NCBI GenBank assembly: GCA_018398575.1 | Contig: JAGTXZ010000020.1 | Location: 310,001 to 374,000 of the forward strand | DNA length: 64,000 nucleotides | Source: Ampelomyces quisqualis | Taxonomy: Eukaryota > Ascomycota > Dothideomycetes > Pleosporales > Phaeosphaeriaceae | Direction of reading: 5' to 3' | Shown here: in pieces, positions 11,256-21,449 of the stretch | Numbering within the stretch: position 1 is the first letter of the stretch | Layout: each line of letters starts with the position of its first letter | Position numbers and translations under genes: made by a program | Notes under the pieces: generated by a model | Seen by the model: the letters and a program-made list of their open reading frames with translations, nothing else | Told to the model about the DNA's origin: nothing | Database searches by the model: none

Positions 11256-11398
11256 GTGAGAGGGAACTATCGTGAGTAGGAAACTGTTGTGAGTAGAAAA
11301 CTGTCGTGAGTAGGAAACTATCGTAAGTAGGAAACTGTCGTAAGTAGGAAACTGTCGTAAGTAGGAAACTGCCGTGATTAGAAAATTATCATTAGTAG
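11256..11398. repeat. 17-bp minisatellite, about 8 copies
   Basis: Head-to-tail copies of a 17-bp unit, best form GTAAGTAGGAAACTGTC. Copies start at 11256 (16 bp), 11272, 11289, 11306, 11323, 11340, 11357 and 11374, with a partial copy at 11391. The two middle copies are identical and divergence grows towards both ends, the pattern expected of an ageing slippage array. Each unit opens with GTRAGT, the fungal 5' splice-site consensus. The 17-bp period rules out a coding repeat. Confidence 0.9.
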
Positions 11399-11493
11399 AG
11401 CATCTGCATCAGTAAATAAATCGTCAAAACTCGGAAGATTGTCCTAAGCAAACCTTGGGAAGCATGTAAACTCGCGTACGCAAGGAGAATGTC

Positions 11494-11525
11494 GTCAGTA
11501 AGGAAAACACCCTCAGTAAGGAATG
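11494..11525. repeat. Two degenerate copies of a minisatellite-like unit
   Basis: TCAGTAAGGAA occurs at 11495 and again at 11513. The segment resembles the AGTAGGAAA core of the 17-bp array about 100 bp away and is probably an older eroded extension of it. Confidence 0.5.
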
Positions 11526-11615
11526 TTAGTATGCATGTGTTGGTGCCTGACAAGAGACCAGCAAGCTTGACGCTGTCAGTGTGAGTTCCTCTCGTCGGTC
11601 TACGGCGGAGATGGC

Positions 11616-13796
11616 TCATAGAATGCGGAAAATTGCAGCTTTTTCACCCCATATTGAGCCGTCGATGACGTCCGGCTCCATGCGGTCAGGAACAACAGTA
11701 GGCCCAATATGAATGCAACTGATTGACATTGCCGCTTCGGAATCTGTTGTTGCTGGACTGGTTTCAGCGTTGTCGAAATCGTCGATGTTTCTTAACGTCA
11801 TCAACACGGCTGAGCCCCGGACTCGGCAAACCAAGTCCTCTGGCTTCGTGATGCGCGATCCCATGCCGACGAGACCCGATGCTGTGCAGTATACGACACG
11901 ACACATGGACGGCCATGTCATGCACTCAAGGAAACCACCAGGAGTAACACCTTTTGCGCGCCTTCGAAGCTCATTCTGCGCCTCTCTCGGCAAGCTGTCA
12001 TAGATTGAGCGGACAGGTAAGTAGCTGTTGTCTTCATCCCCAATCACTACACCAGCCTCAGACAGTGCCACTTGAAGCAAATCGTGATACTCAAGAACGT
12101 AGGCTGCAAAAGACTGGTGGTGTTCTTCTCGTGTCTGGTTCAATCCTGCTTTGCCGACTGGCTCGTCATTTCCCCGTGTGCCGAAGGAGAGCGCCAGTGA
12201 TAGTGAATCAAGCACGGCCAGTGCGTTGCCAACAGTACTCACGAATTCACCATCTCGTCTTTCGGATGGGTAAATTATCCCCCATATTTGATCAAGCCAG
12301 AAAGGGTTTTGCTTCGTCCTCTCCCGAGCCAAGTGTGTGATGGGGAAATCTGTCGTTTCCATGCGGTGTGAAACTGCCAAAATTCTGTCCACCACCCAAC
12401 CTCGCACTATTAGTTGTGGAAGCAATCTGCCGTCTTCGCAGTCAACGCCTCCCTCAAACCTGATAAAGTCATCTTCGTTCACTGCAGCGGCTGCCGGGTA
12501 GTCGACAGGCGTAGTACGATTGATGCTATGCCAGTCAGGCACCCAGCTGGGCATTCTCGCCTCATGCTCTGGGTCCCAAGCCTGTTGCTCTAAGCAAGGG
12601 TCATCCTCGTGGTCAACCAGGCTGACGATGTACAGATTCTTCGTCTTCTTGATGAAGTTTACGGCCAATCTTGTGTATATGACCCCGCGAGTACGCGTGT
12701 AGTCTGGATGGACCACGAGCTCGCCATCTATGACAGCCATTGGGTGACCAAGAAGACTAAACGCACGATCACGTGGGTCGGTCACTCGTAGGATGCGCGT
12801 CCAATGCATGCCGGTCAAAAAGTCACAGTTGGGCGAACCGTCCTCCTTGGTGTCCCAGACCATAAGGATATGGTGGGCCACCCATGAAAGCAAGCCGAGG
12901 TGGGTCACCAAAGAGGCACCACTGTAGTCCAAGAGCTTGACGAAGCGGCCTACCAGCGGCCAGTCGATGATGTCGACCTCCAAAGCATAGCCATCGTAAT
13001 CCTCAATTCCTTTTTGGTCAATGGGCACCGCATTATCAGCCTCCACACTGTTCTCTGCGGGCTTCAGCGCTGTGATCAATAGAGCTTCGCGGGCAAGGCC
13101 GAGTTCTTGCACGATCCACGCGCGGTGGAAGTACTCGATCTCAAAGAAAGCCTTGACAGCTCCCCACTTGCGTGCTTGCTCCTCGAACAAGCACCGGTTG
13201 TCCTCAGACAAGTGAGCGAGGTCCTCGGTGGGATCAGCCAGGTGGTCGTGGTGAAGTAGAAGGACGCGCGCATCGTTCAGGCCAGCCTCTGTGTCTCTCA
13301 TGAAGGTGTGTATAAATCGTATTGCGTCCTGCATGTGCCGCCGACCCTCTTCGCCCTCTTCCCAACCGAGCCACGCAAGAACGCGGCTTGCGGAGGCATA
13401 GATAGACGACATGCGTTCGACCTGCGAGATGCGCTCTTGCAAGTCTCCTTGATTGATGCTCACAGCATCGGCCCATAGCCGCCGCACTGGATTCTTTCCA
13501 GCACCATCTGCTTCGTTGTTCTCAGTAACGGGGCGGTGTCGAAAAGCCGTCAGCGCCCCATGCAGGTTCTCGGTGACAGCGAAAACTGCTCCGTCTATGA
13601 TGATTTCGCGCCGCTTTTGTGGGTTTCCCCACACATATGATATTGCCTCGTAAGGCTCCGCGTTCATTGCCTGATGCACCAAGCGCCCAACGATGGGGTC
13701 GGAGAACTCCCCGGCATCGAGCTCGAGGACGCGGGTGAAATCAGGCGGGAGAGGGCGATAGATAGCATCGATGGCACGATTGGCCGGGTCGTTCAT
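11616..13796 (-). CDS. HET-domain (heterokaryon incompatibility) protein
   Basis: Intronless frame of 726 residues. The HET domain (PF06985) is complete: YEAISYVWG at about residues 49-57, WADAVSINQGDLQERISQ at 108-125, the helix SIYASASRVLAWLG, and later the DPRDRAFSLLGHP block typical of the family. HET domains trigger cell death when incompatible hyphae fuse, and many copies act in other innate-immune-like recognition. The partner and specificity cannot be read from the sequence: no NACHT, WD40 or ankyrin module is attached. The C-terminal half is a family-typical region of unknown fold. A minisatellite lies 200 bp beyond the stop codon. Such genes are usually accessory and fast evolving, unlike the flanking housekeeping genes. 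Confidence 0.9.
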   Translation of the reverse strand: MNDPANRAIDAIYRPLPPDFTRVLELDAGEFSDPIVGRLVHQAMNAEPYEAISYVWGNPQKRREIIIDGAVFAVTENLHGALTAFRHRPVTENNEADGAGKNPVRRLWADAVSINQGDLQERISQVERMSSIYASASRVLAWLGWEEGEEGRRHMQDAIRFIHTFMRDTEAGLNDARVLLLHHDHLADPTEDLAHLSEDNRCLFEEQARKWGAVKAFFEIEYFHRAWIVQELGLAREALLITALKPAENSVEADNAVPIDQKGIEDYDGYALEVDIIDWPLVGRFVKLLDYSGASLVTHLGLLSWVAHHILMVWDTKEDGSPNCDFLTGMHWTRILRVTDPRDRAFSLLGHPMAVIDGELVVHPDYTRTRGVIYTRLAVNFIKKTKNLYIVSLVDHEDDPCLEQQAWDPEHEARMPSWVPDWHSINRTTPVDYPAAAAVNEDDFIRFEGGVDCEDGRLLPQLIVRGWVVDRILAVSHRMETTDFPITHLARERTKQNPFWLDQIWGIIYPSERRDGEFVSTVGNALAVLDSLSLALSFGTRGNDEPVGKAGLNQTREEHHQSFAAYVLEYHDLLQVALSEAGVVIGDEDNSYLPVRSIYDSLPREAQNELRRRAKGVTPGGFLECMTWPSMCRVVYCTASGLVGMGSRITKPEDLVCRVRGSAVLMTLRNIDDFDNAETSPATTDSEAAMSISCIHIGPTVVPDRMEPDVIDGSIWGEKAAIFRIL

Positions 13797-14272
13797 GTTG
13801 ATCTAGAGTGCTAACGTCGATTCTAGCGCGATCTTAGCTCAGAACCCTAAACTGTGGTCCTGTAGATGCGAAGTGGGATGTCTGAGGCAGAAAGAGGTCC
13901 AAGCGTCCCATGCAAGCCTAATCAAATGCCCCCAGAGTTGGAAGGTCCAAAACTACGATCGGTAGTAAGCACAAGCTTTACTTCTGTTTCACTTTCTGAA
14001 ACGTTGCATTGGTATAAATCATAGTCACCGGTAGTGTATATCAGTGTGTAATACCCTCATGACAGATCTGACACTCGATGACAGGTTACAGAAGCAAAGA
14101 CCACACGTTGAAGCGGGGGTTGTTCAGAGGATCTACGTATGTGACAACATTGGTGTGCTTTACAGATCGAAGGCGGCTAGCGGCAATTGCGGCATCGTGC
14201 TGCTTTTTGCTTTTTGTCCGGCATTCAATCCCCTCACGTTTTGCGTCGCTCGTGTTGACGCAGCCTGTCGCC
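13797..14272. other. Intergenic, HET and methyltransferase promoters
   Basis: Divergent spacer between the HET gene and the methyltransferase. No recognisable gene or repeat was seen. Confidence 0.45.
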
Positions 14273-14375
14273 ATGATAGACCTACCTGAGAGAAAGGGAG
14301 ACTCGAACTTTACCATAGAAGAGATCCCAGAAAGGTACCTTTCAATCCCTCGTCGGAGCAAAAGCCGGAGCTCAC
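14273..14375 (+). pseudogene. Out-of-frame N-terminal segment of the methyltransferase
   Basis: A Met at 14273 opens a frame reading MIDLPERKGD then EEIPERYLSIPR, which matches the N-terminal block that precedes AHMLHRLDEQH in this methyltransferase family. The next conserved residues (GAKAGAHMLHRLDEQH) are encoded one nucleotide out of phase. The frame change falls within about 14350-14362. No intron of workable size can join the two parts. Confidence 0.6.
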
Positions 14376-15194
14376 ATGTTACACAGATTAGACGAGCAAC
14401 ATGTCTTTACCACGAAAACCTTTGGCTTCCTCATTCATCCCAGCATTCCTGCTCCATCATCCACCGCCAAGATTGCAGATGTTGGAGCCGGTTCCGGAGC
14501 CTGGCTTCTGGATCTTGCCAGAAGCTTACCGAATACGTGCCAACTCACCGGCTTCGACCTCACATCGTCCGCTTTTCCTACAGCAGAGAAAAGGCCATCG
14601 AATATATCGTTCCAGGTCCACGACATGTATCTTCCATTCCCAACCTCCGAAATAGGGACATATGATATTGTTGCTGTCCGCTTCATCAGCAGCGTGGCTG
14701 CGCGAGAGGAGTGGGTTCGCGCGATCAAGAATCTGATGACATTGTTGAAGCCGGGCGGCTGGCTGCAATGGATTGATTCATGTAATTTTGCGCTTTACAA
14801 TTCTACAGCTGGCACGCCCCGTACAGCCTGCCAGGAGATCTACGACGGTCTGGTCCATTTTCGTGACAAGGTCGACCCCGTAATAGGGCTGATGATGCGG
14901 GAGCCTAAGAACGTGAAGAGAGAAGACACACTTCGAGAGCTTGGCCTGGTTGATGTGCATGAAGACGTTTTCTCGTCGGACAGATTGCAAGATCTGGAAG
15001 GGAACGAAAGGGATAAGGGAACTCGAAACATTATAGCCTGCTTCCTCGGATGTGTGGAAGAGTTGGTGATGATCGATGGCAGTGGTTGGACGAAGCGAAG
15101 AATCGAAAAACTGAAGATGGGTGCGATGAAGGAAATTGACAATGGGGTCTATCATACTCTCGATCAAGTCTGTATTATTGGGAGAAAACCGTAA
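14376..15194 (+). CDS. SAM-dependent methyltransferase, LaeA/UMTA-type
   Basis: Class I methyltransferase of the fungal family that includes LaeA-like and UMTA enzymes. The frame gives 272 residues from MLHRLDEQHVFTTKTFGF. SAM-binding motif I is IADVGAGSGAWLLDLA, with the acidic residue of motif II in TGFDL. The YDIVAVRFIS block and LLKPGGWLQWID (post-motif region) follow in normal order. The C-terminal half is intact. About 34 residues of the usual N-terminus lie upstream in another frame, so the product is either N-terminally short or the gene is inactive. Substrate is unknown; no biosynthetic cluster genes flank it. Confidence 0.75.
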   Translation: MLHRLDEQHVFTTKTFGFLIHPSIPAPSSTAKIADVGAGSGAWLLDLARSLPNTCQLTGFDLTSSAFPTAEKRPSNISFQVHDMYLPFPTSEIGTYDIVAVRFISSVAAREEWVRAIKNLMTLLKPGGWLQWIDSCNFALYNSTAGTPRTACQEIYDGLVHFRDKVDPVIGLMMREPKNVKREDTLRELGLVDVHEDVFSSDRLQDLEGNERDKGTRNIIACFLGCVEELVMIDGSGWTKRRIEKLKMGAMKEIDNGVYHTLDQVCIIGRKP

Positions 15195-15799
15195 TCCTCC
15201 TGAAGAATTGATCATACCCATGGGACTGAAAGATGATTGGGCAGGCGAATAGTGTTTGGGCGGACACAGTATATACAACGAACACATAGATTAGATTTCT
15301 ACTTCCTCCTAGGCTCCTGACCTCGGGGCCGCTTCGATATGCCCAACATTTCCGTCAGTGGCGGCGAAGTCATCTTGAGCAGCTGCCCATTTCAGGGTTG
15401 AAGATGGGTGAGCAATATTTTCCACATATGAATGCTACCAGTGGACCTTTTGGGAACCCTTAAACATGCTCAAACGTTACTTTAAAGCTAGTAACGAAAG
15501 AGTATCAGATCAAGGATATGTCCTCGAGGAACGAAAAGGGTATTTGCGCTGTTCCTAATTAAGCCTAGCTTTGATCTGATTAGGTAGTCCTTACCTCGAG
15601 CCTACTGTGCAGTGTGTATGTACACCGTACATCTAACTTCACTTTGCGACGACTCGGTTCGTGTTCGAGAAGTCTAGGCTTCAGATTCATCTAGCACCCA
15701 AGTCCCTGCCGCATTCTCAAACTTGGAAGAACTCAGTCACATTCCAACAAATTTTCAGCTAGCAAATTTGGCAGCGCAAGTACATTGCCAAAACCAAGC
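15195..15799. other. Intergenic
   Basis: AT-richer spacer between the methyltransferase and the acetyltransferase. No gene, repeat or RNA was recognised. Confidence 0.45.
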
Positions 15800-16669
15800 A
15801 TGAAAATCAACGAGCATGAAGGTAATCTTAACATCAAAATTAATACACGTCTCTAAAAGTAGTGTGCTGACTTCTCTTAGCAATCCTCACACCCCGCGTC
15901 CTCCTCGTGCCTTACTCCTCCCACCACGTGCCCACCTACCATGAATGGATGCAAGATGAAGTACGTTGTTTTCCATTTCACAAGCTCCTTCCTCTGCAGT
16001 ACCAACCCCAACCACCAGGAAATCCGCCACTTGACCGCGAGCGAACCCCTCTCCCTCCCCGCCGAGCACGCCATGCTACAATCCTGGCGCCTCGACCACG
16101 ACAAACTAACTTTTATCATCTGCCACTCGCCCCCCTGCAGCGTCTCATCCATCACGCCAGAACAGCACGACAGCCCCGAGAGCATGATCGGCGACGTCAA
16201 TTTGTTTCTATACGAAGCTGACGCCGACAACGACGAGTCGGAAAATGCAGCAGATGGTGTAAGAGGTGCTAGGCCCGTGGTAGGCGAACTCGAACTCATG
16301 CTCCCTCACCCTTCTACTCGTCGACTTGGATTCGGGTTGCACACTCTCCAGGCGTTCATAAGATACATCACTTCCCCCTCCACGCTTCCCCGTATACTCG
16401 AGGAGTATCGACTGGGCTGCGACGAGAGGAGTGAGCGGTACTTGTGCTATCTACGTGTGAAAGTTGGGAAGGGGAATGTAGCGAGTCTAGGGCTGTTCAG
16501 GAAGATTGGGTTCAAGGACGTAGGGGATGGAGAGGCGAATTATTTTGGGGAGGTGGAGTTGAGGATGGATGTGAGGGAGGGGGAGTGTGTGGGATTGGCA
16601 GATGGGGATGGGGAGGGGAAGGTAGTGAGGTATGGGAGTCAAGTTCCGAAAGGAAGTGGAGGTCGTTGA
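15800..16669 (+). CDS. GNAT N-acetyltransferase, NAT9-like
   Basis: Three exons, 15800-15821, 15881-15960 and 16019-16669, giving 250 residues. The joined N-terminus MKINEHEAILTPRVLLVPYS followed by HHVPTYHEWMQDEEIRHLTA matches the NAT9 family (human NAT9, a microtubule-linked acetyltransferase). ASEPLSLPAEHAMLQSWRLD and KLTFIICHS are strongly conserved family blocks, and the acetyl-CoA region is in GELELMLPHPSTRRLGFGL. The 22-nt first exon is supported because phase and conserved residues agree across both introns (59 and 58 nt). The C-terminal ~30 residues are Gly/Glu-rich. It ends 76 bp from the convergent ARPC1 gene. The substrate in fungi is not established. Confidence 0.88.
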
Positions 16670-16745
16670 ATCTAGGGACTGCCATGATTTATTTGTTTTC
16701 AGATATTGTTCTGACCATGAGTCCAAGGCTACTAGTGAAATGTAT

Positions 16746-17890
16746 CTACAACGACCAAATAACAACCCTGCCATCTACACCGGTCGAGCTAATCTTTGTG
16801 ACGCTTCCACTGCTCTCCTGGAAACTGCGGATGGTGTTGATGGTATTCTGGTGCACAGTCTTGAGCTTGGTGTCATCCGTGCCTGACTTGCCCTTGAGAT
16901 CCATCTGCCTGAACATGTTCAAGGCACTCTCCTCACGCGCCTCAGTCAGTCCAGGTCGACCCTTGGACTCGAGCGAGCCAGCCAGTTGCCAACCTTGCTC
17001 AGAGCCTTGCAGACGATAAGCCTCACAATTGTAACCCGCCGCAATGATCTCCGACTCGGTACTCCAGACAAGCGACATGAAAGGTAGGACCTGGGTGCTG
17101 ACGCTGATTACAGCACTCGGGGGTTGGTCTGGGCCGCCTGGGTATACGACGGTGAGCGTGCTGTCGTGCGAGGCGAAAGCGAGAGCATTCCCAGACGGCG
17201 AAAACGCAACACTATGTACCCAGCCCGCAGTGTTGTTTAAGAACTCGCCGCAGACGGTGTTGAACGGGAGTCGCTCTCCCCAAGCTGAGGCTTCCGGGCG
17301 CTCATCGACACCCTTGACGAAGGAGGACAGGACACGAGCGTGGCCATCGGTGGAGCCAGCTGCCAACAAGACCGAGTTCGGGTGCCATGCAACGCACGTG
17401 ACAGTGGAGCGGATGGGCTTCTTGATGTGCTTGGAGACCCACCAGTTGTCCTCCTCTTCGAAGTAGCAGACTGGGATAAGGCGGGCACCAGAGCCAACCG
17501 CGAATTTGGTCTCGGACGGAGCCCAGCGGACACAAGTGGCTGCCCGGTTGATACGAAGAAGCACCAACGTCGGTTTCCAGCCCTGAGGCGATGGTTCCCA
17601 GACATATGCGTTTCGGTCTGCATCACTGTTAGCTGCCTGACCGGTCCAGGTCAAGCTCGGATCTTACCTTGGGAGCACGTCACAATCTTGCCCGAGTTGG
17701 GAGCAATATCCACACCCGTGACTGTCTTGTCGTGTCCAGTCAATTCATGCTGGAGCTTGAACCCACTGCCTGACTTTGCATACAAGTCTACGTTGTTCTC
17801 GCGAGCCACGGCCAGCGTCTCGCGATCGGCGGAGAAGGAGTGGTCCGCAATGGGGTGGTGGAAGAGATGGTGGACTTCTGGGGCTGCCAT
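16746..17890 (-). CDS. ARC40: Arp2/3 complex subunit ARPC1 (p41, Arc40)
   Basis: WD40 propeller subunit of the Arp2/3 complex, which nucleates branched actin at endocytic patches. Two exons, 17890-17668 and 17617-16746 (50-nt intron with a GCTAAC branch site), give 364 residues, the family's usual size. The junction rebuilds the conserved TCSQDRNAYVWE. WD repeats are visible from FSADRETLAVARENN onward (GHDKTVTGVDIAPN, VTCVAWHPNSVLLAAGSTDG, WVHSVAFSPSGNALAFASHD). The insertion between the last repeats (after RPGLTEAREESALNMFRQMD) is the known extended loop that contacts activators. The start at 17890 gives MAAPEVHHLFHHPIADHSFS. It shares a 264-bp promoter with mS41. Confidence 0.95.
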
Positions 17891-18154
17891 TGCGGTGTCG
17901 GGGTGCAGTAGGAGACTCTCTACTACTGCAGTCACGTGTCGTGAGAGGTGGTTGACGGTGGTGTGAGAGCGCTGGTGGGGCGCGATGATGCGGCCGTGGT
18001 CAGCACGGACCTCTTTGGCGCTCCTCGGAAAAGTTGACGACAGCCGCAACGTCGTCTCCAACCACTTTGTATGCGCGGTTCGGCTATCGTGTACGTATTG
18101 AGCACTTCGCATCACGTGTGTCCAATTGCTAATAGTAAGGTCAGACCCGGCATC

Positions 18155-18880
18155 ATGATTCTCCGACGTCCTCTTCTCAACGCGACCCACGCAGTCTCAA
18201 CACCAAAGATATGCGTCCGCAACCTCCAACATTCCATTCCCATGCGACCTGTACCCAAACCAATACCATTCATTCCCGACCACGCCGCCTTCCTCCGCGC
18301 GATTGGACGGGGCCTATCCGCACACGCGACTAAGATACCTTCATGGGAAGCACTCTTCACCCTCACCTCTCCACAACTGAAAGAGCTCGGCGTCGAGCCC
18401 GCACGGTCCAGGCGCTATCTCCTCCATTGGCGAGAAAAGTTCAGGAACGGAGAGTATGGCATCGGAGGAGACTGCCACCACGTTGCCGACGGCGTGGCCG
18501 AACTACAGGTCGTCCAAGCACCCGTACCACCGAACCCTGCGCTAGGAAACACGACAAGCCCCCGATCTGCAGCTGCAACAGCCACGCATGATCCTGGAAC
18601 ACGCAAGTTCGTCGTCAATGTCCCGGTTGGCGCCCAAGCACCCAGTGCTCCACCGGAGTCGTTACCCAGAGTTCAGGGCGTGGTAGTCAAGGGCTCAAAA
18701 ACCATCAAAGGAAGCTTCGTGGAAACTATCAAGGGTAGCGGGGGACTGAAGGCGAGAATACGCTTGCAAGAAGGTATCTGGGAAGAGAGGAGAGGACACA
18801 AGGTCGATGGCGGTGAGAGGAGAAAGGCAGAAGTAAGGGCGAAGAGGCGGGCAGCAGAGAACAAGGAGAAGGCAAGGTGA
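18155..18880 (+). CDS. FYV4: Mitochondrial small ribosomal subunit protein mS41 (Fyv4, IGR motif)
   Basis: Component of the mitochondrial small ribosomal subunit. Single exon, 241 residues from the Met at 18155. A basic presequence (MILRRPLLNATHAVSTPKIC) is followed by the IGR-motif domain at about residues 45-100: FLRAIGRGLSAHATKIPSWE, then LKELGVEPARSRRYLLHW. The rest is a Pro/Ala linker and a basic tail rich in Lys/Arg. An in-frame upstream Met at 18071 is less likely, since the shorter protein begins with a good targeting signal. A CCAAT box at 18122-18126 lies very close to this start and is shared with the ARPC1 promoter. Confidence 0.9.
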   Translation: MILRRPLLNATHAVSTPKICVRNLQHSIPMRPVPKPIPFIPDHAAFLRAIGRGLSAHATKIPSWEALFTLTSPQLKELGVEPARSRRYLLHWREKFRNGEYGIGGDCHHVADGVAELQVVQAPVPPNPALGNTTSPRSAAATATHDPGTRKFVVNVPVGAQAPSAPPESLPRVQGVVVKGSKTIKGSFVETIKGSGGLKARIRLQEGIWEERRGHKVDGGERRKAEVRAKRRAAENKEKAR

Positions 18881-19363
18881 TCGGAAAACATTGGACAAGG
18901 GAATGACGGCGAAAAATGTCTTGTCAGATCTGTACCATAACACGACTTTGCATCGAGGACGTTATTCATCACTGTCCCTGCCGAACACCTTCCTCTGAGC
19001 CTGCAAAGCGCGGCCGCACTTAGATTTCGCGCGATCGATTTGAGCATTGCCAATGTGTAGTCTCTACAACAATGTACCCACGCTGTACGTCTGAGCCAGC
19101 TTTAGCGTCGAAAGCTTTGTTGCCGATATCGAGCGCTGATTTCACAAGACCAGTGTCGAGATCTTCGTTAGAGTTATTGTTCTTTGTGCGGATAAGTTCT
19201 TCTGGACACCTGCTCTTTCTGTGCGCATTGGCGACATGATTCATCGTGGCTCCGGACGCCTTTTCCGACAAATGGAATGGGTACTTCCTGACTAGTATCC
19301 AATGAGTATACCCACTTCACAATAGTACTGCTGCGATCGGGTGATCGTTGACTTCTGATCGAG
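18881..19363. other. Intergenic
   Basis: Edge of the accessory island. No conserved gene was recognised; the two short leftward frames have no known relatives that I can see. Confidence 0.4.
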
Positions 19364-21449
19364 TCACCCGCCATGCAGTCGTCCATTGGATGAACACTTT
19401 CTGCGCATGGTGTACAAGTTCAAGCTCGAAATGTGAGAGTCTTGAGTGTGGATCAAGGCTAGACGTGCATCAGGAGTAGTGAAACTCATTTCAGGCTGCA
19501 CATCACTTTTACATGTATTCGCTGCATATGCCAGACGATGTTCGAGAGACTCAGCGCATAACAAACCCTCTCTCCCCGCAAGATCCCAAGAGACATTCAA
19601 TACACTCCCTCGCGATCTTGGAACGGCCATCCTACTTGAAACCACTCCTCCCTCGCAATCCTTCCACACTTCCTCCTTTAATTCCTCAAGTCGCCGTCTC
19701 GCTCCTTCATAATCTTCGTTGCTCACCCAACCTTCTTCCGTCATACCGACCTTATCAAAGTAACCTCTTAAAACCACTCTCATCTTTAGCCATGTCTCCT
19801 CGGTTGTCTCGAATCCTTTCAAATCAGCTTCTCCAAATTCCAATGGCCACTTTATGCCTCGGACATCTGGTAGGTTGTCCCCGTACTGCGCTGCACCCCC
19901 CAAACAACTCTTCATGGATACATTGTTTCCCTCCCATTGTCGGCCTGCTCGATCTACAAGTAGTTGGCGGCCCAGCCATAGAGGATCATGAAAGGTCGCG
20001 AGATGAGTTTCATGATAGGCACCATTGAAGCAGCGATAGAAGTAGAATAAGAGACGGCGTCTGTGGATTTCGTGCTCGATGGCCTGTTCGGCTGGGGGCA
20101 GGGTTGCCAGATCTGTCCGAAGCCGCGGGAGCTTAAGCTCGTGTAGGTGCTTCAGCATCTGGGCATTCGAATGTCCGAGGGTACCCAGCCGCGAGTATGT
20201 GTGGCTGTACGATTGCATGCTGCCAGTCAATTAGGCGACGGACGAAGCCAGTATCTGGGTGTATATATACATTTCCAGGTGTTGGATCTGGGTGACGAAG
20301 AATGGGTTGATTGAAAGGATGCGCTGGGTCTTTCGGAAGAAGATGTGGCGTAATAGTTTGATACTGTCGAAGGAGTTGCGAAAAGTCTTCTGGCTGCTGA
20401 ACGCCGAGACCCATGGCATTGTAGGGGAAGTCTGGCTCGATTGGCTTGCCGTAACGATGAGCCCACTCTATCTCCTTGTCTGCTATGGACTCCATATAGT
20501 CAACAGGGTTCTGCCAAGGTCCGCGATCTAAATTCCTAGCGGCCCTCTTGCCTTACCAGAACATGTAATCGGTCACCGGTGATCGGTCCCAAGCAAATTC
20601 TTTATGCTCCCCAAGTTCAGCGCCTTTGCGCAATGGCATGCGGGCCCCGCTCGAATGTCCTTTCGGAAGTACAGACTGCCCGTCGCGCTGAAAGGTATTT
20701 TGGAGAGCTTCATTTCTATCTGCACATAACTTTGTGCAAGTTTACCGATCTGGTGCTGAGTAAGGTCAAGCCACTTCGTCTTGAGGCATACTCCTGGAGC
20801 TTTCTCTAAGAGAAGGTACTTTGTTCCAAATGGGTTCTCTGCATTTGCACACTATCCATAGACCTTTGGCACAGGTATTTCCTGCTGTCATAGGAAAGTG
20901 AGAGTTGCGGCCTCACTCGCCTTGGCGAAGTACTTGGGTACGGCGATGTGATAGTCAATTTTCACAATCATTTCGAAGCCGTCTTCATGTATCAGGGAGA
21001 GGACATGGTTGAAACCGCCCTCCGCGATCTTGGAAGTTCGGATCACTCTCCCATGCTCATTGGATACTGCAGTCTCGGCTGCTGAACAAAGAGCTTCGAT
21101 GTTGAATTGTACACGCCGCTCTTTGAGTCGGAGTTCCTCGTTGAAGAGGAATCGCCCGGCTGTGTACGAAAACATAGAAGACGAGGGGGGTTACTAAACG
21201 AACTGTGTAATCATACGAAGACTAAATAGAACACAGTTATATCTACTCACCCATGTTCTGCTGCAACATCTTAGGGTCCCGTTTTGCCGTTGTTGCAGTA
21301 TGGGAAACTAATCGACGGATTTTAGGGCGAGCAGTTGAGAATCTCAGAAAGTTGTGGATAGCACGCATTGGGGCGAATAATGTTAGTGAGCTAGGTCGAG
21401 TGGTCGCGACTAGAGAAAGCAATGTGATGTTTGAGTAACGGACTGTCAT
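19364..21449 (-). pseudogene. Decayed AIM9-like phosphotransferase (APH/kinase-like) gene
   Basis: Minus-strand remains of a fungal AIM9-like phosphotransferase. In order: a basic mitochondrial-type start near 21449-21250; MFSYTAGRFLFNEELRLKER through KIAEGGFNHVLSL; a segment near 20887-20700 reading EIPVPKVYG and YLLLEKAPGV; FAWDRSPVTDYMFW; the catalytic block HPDPTPGNVYIHPDTG with LIDWQH; then RLLFYFYRCFNGAYHETHLA. Lesions: TGA at 20888-20890 where Arg is expected, TAG at 20852-20854 where Trp is expected, TAA at 20553-20555, and frame changes near 20690 and near 20160-20190. The first two stops fit C-to-T and G-to-A transitions of the RIP type. The splice acceptor after the first exon is not clear. 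Confidence 0.85.

Larger units (their letters stand above)
10466..11615. other. Intergenic region with minisatellite
   Basis: Between the reductase promoter and the 3' end of the HET gene. Apart from the tandem repeat at 11256-11398 and its degenerate copies near 11495-11523 there is no recognisable gene. Frames here are short and of odd composition. Confidence 0.5.

Noticed and set aside
9422..16669. A secondary metabolite cluster (reductase, methyltransferase, acetyltransferase)
   Set aside because: No backbone synthase, transcription factor or transporter is present; the acetyltransferase is a conserved NAT9-type gene, and the methyltransferase has a frame break.
19020..19386. Small leftward genes next to mS41
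   Set aside because: The frames are short, show no motif, and fall at the decayed end of the AIM9-like pseudogene.
20540..20560. A short intron explaining the TAA at 20553-20555
   Set aside because: A GTAAGG donor is present, but the nearest acceptor would make an intron of about 21 nt, too short to splice.
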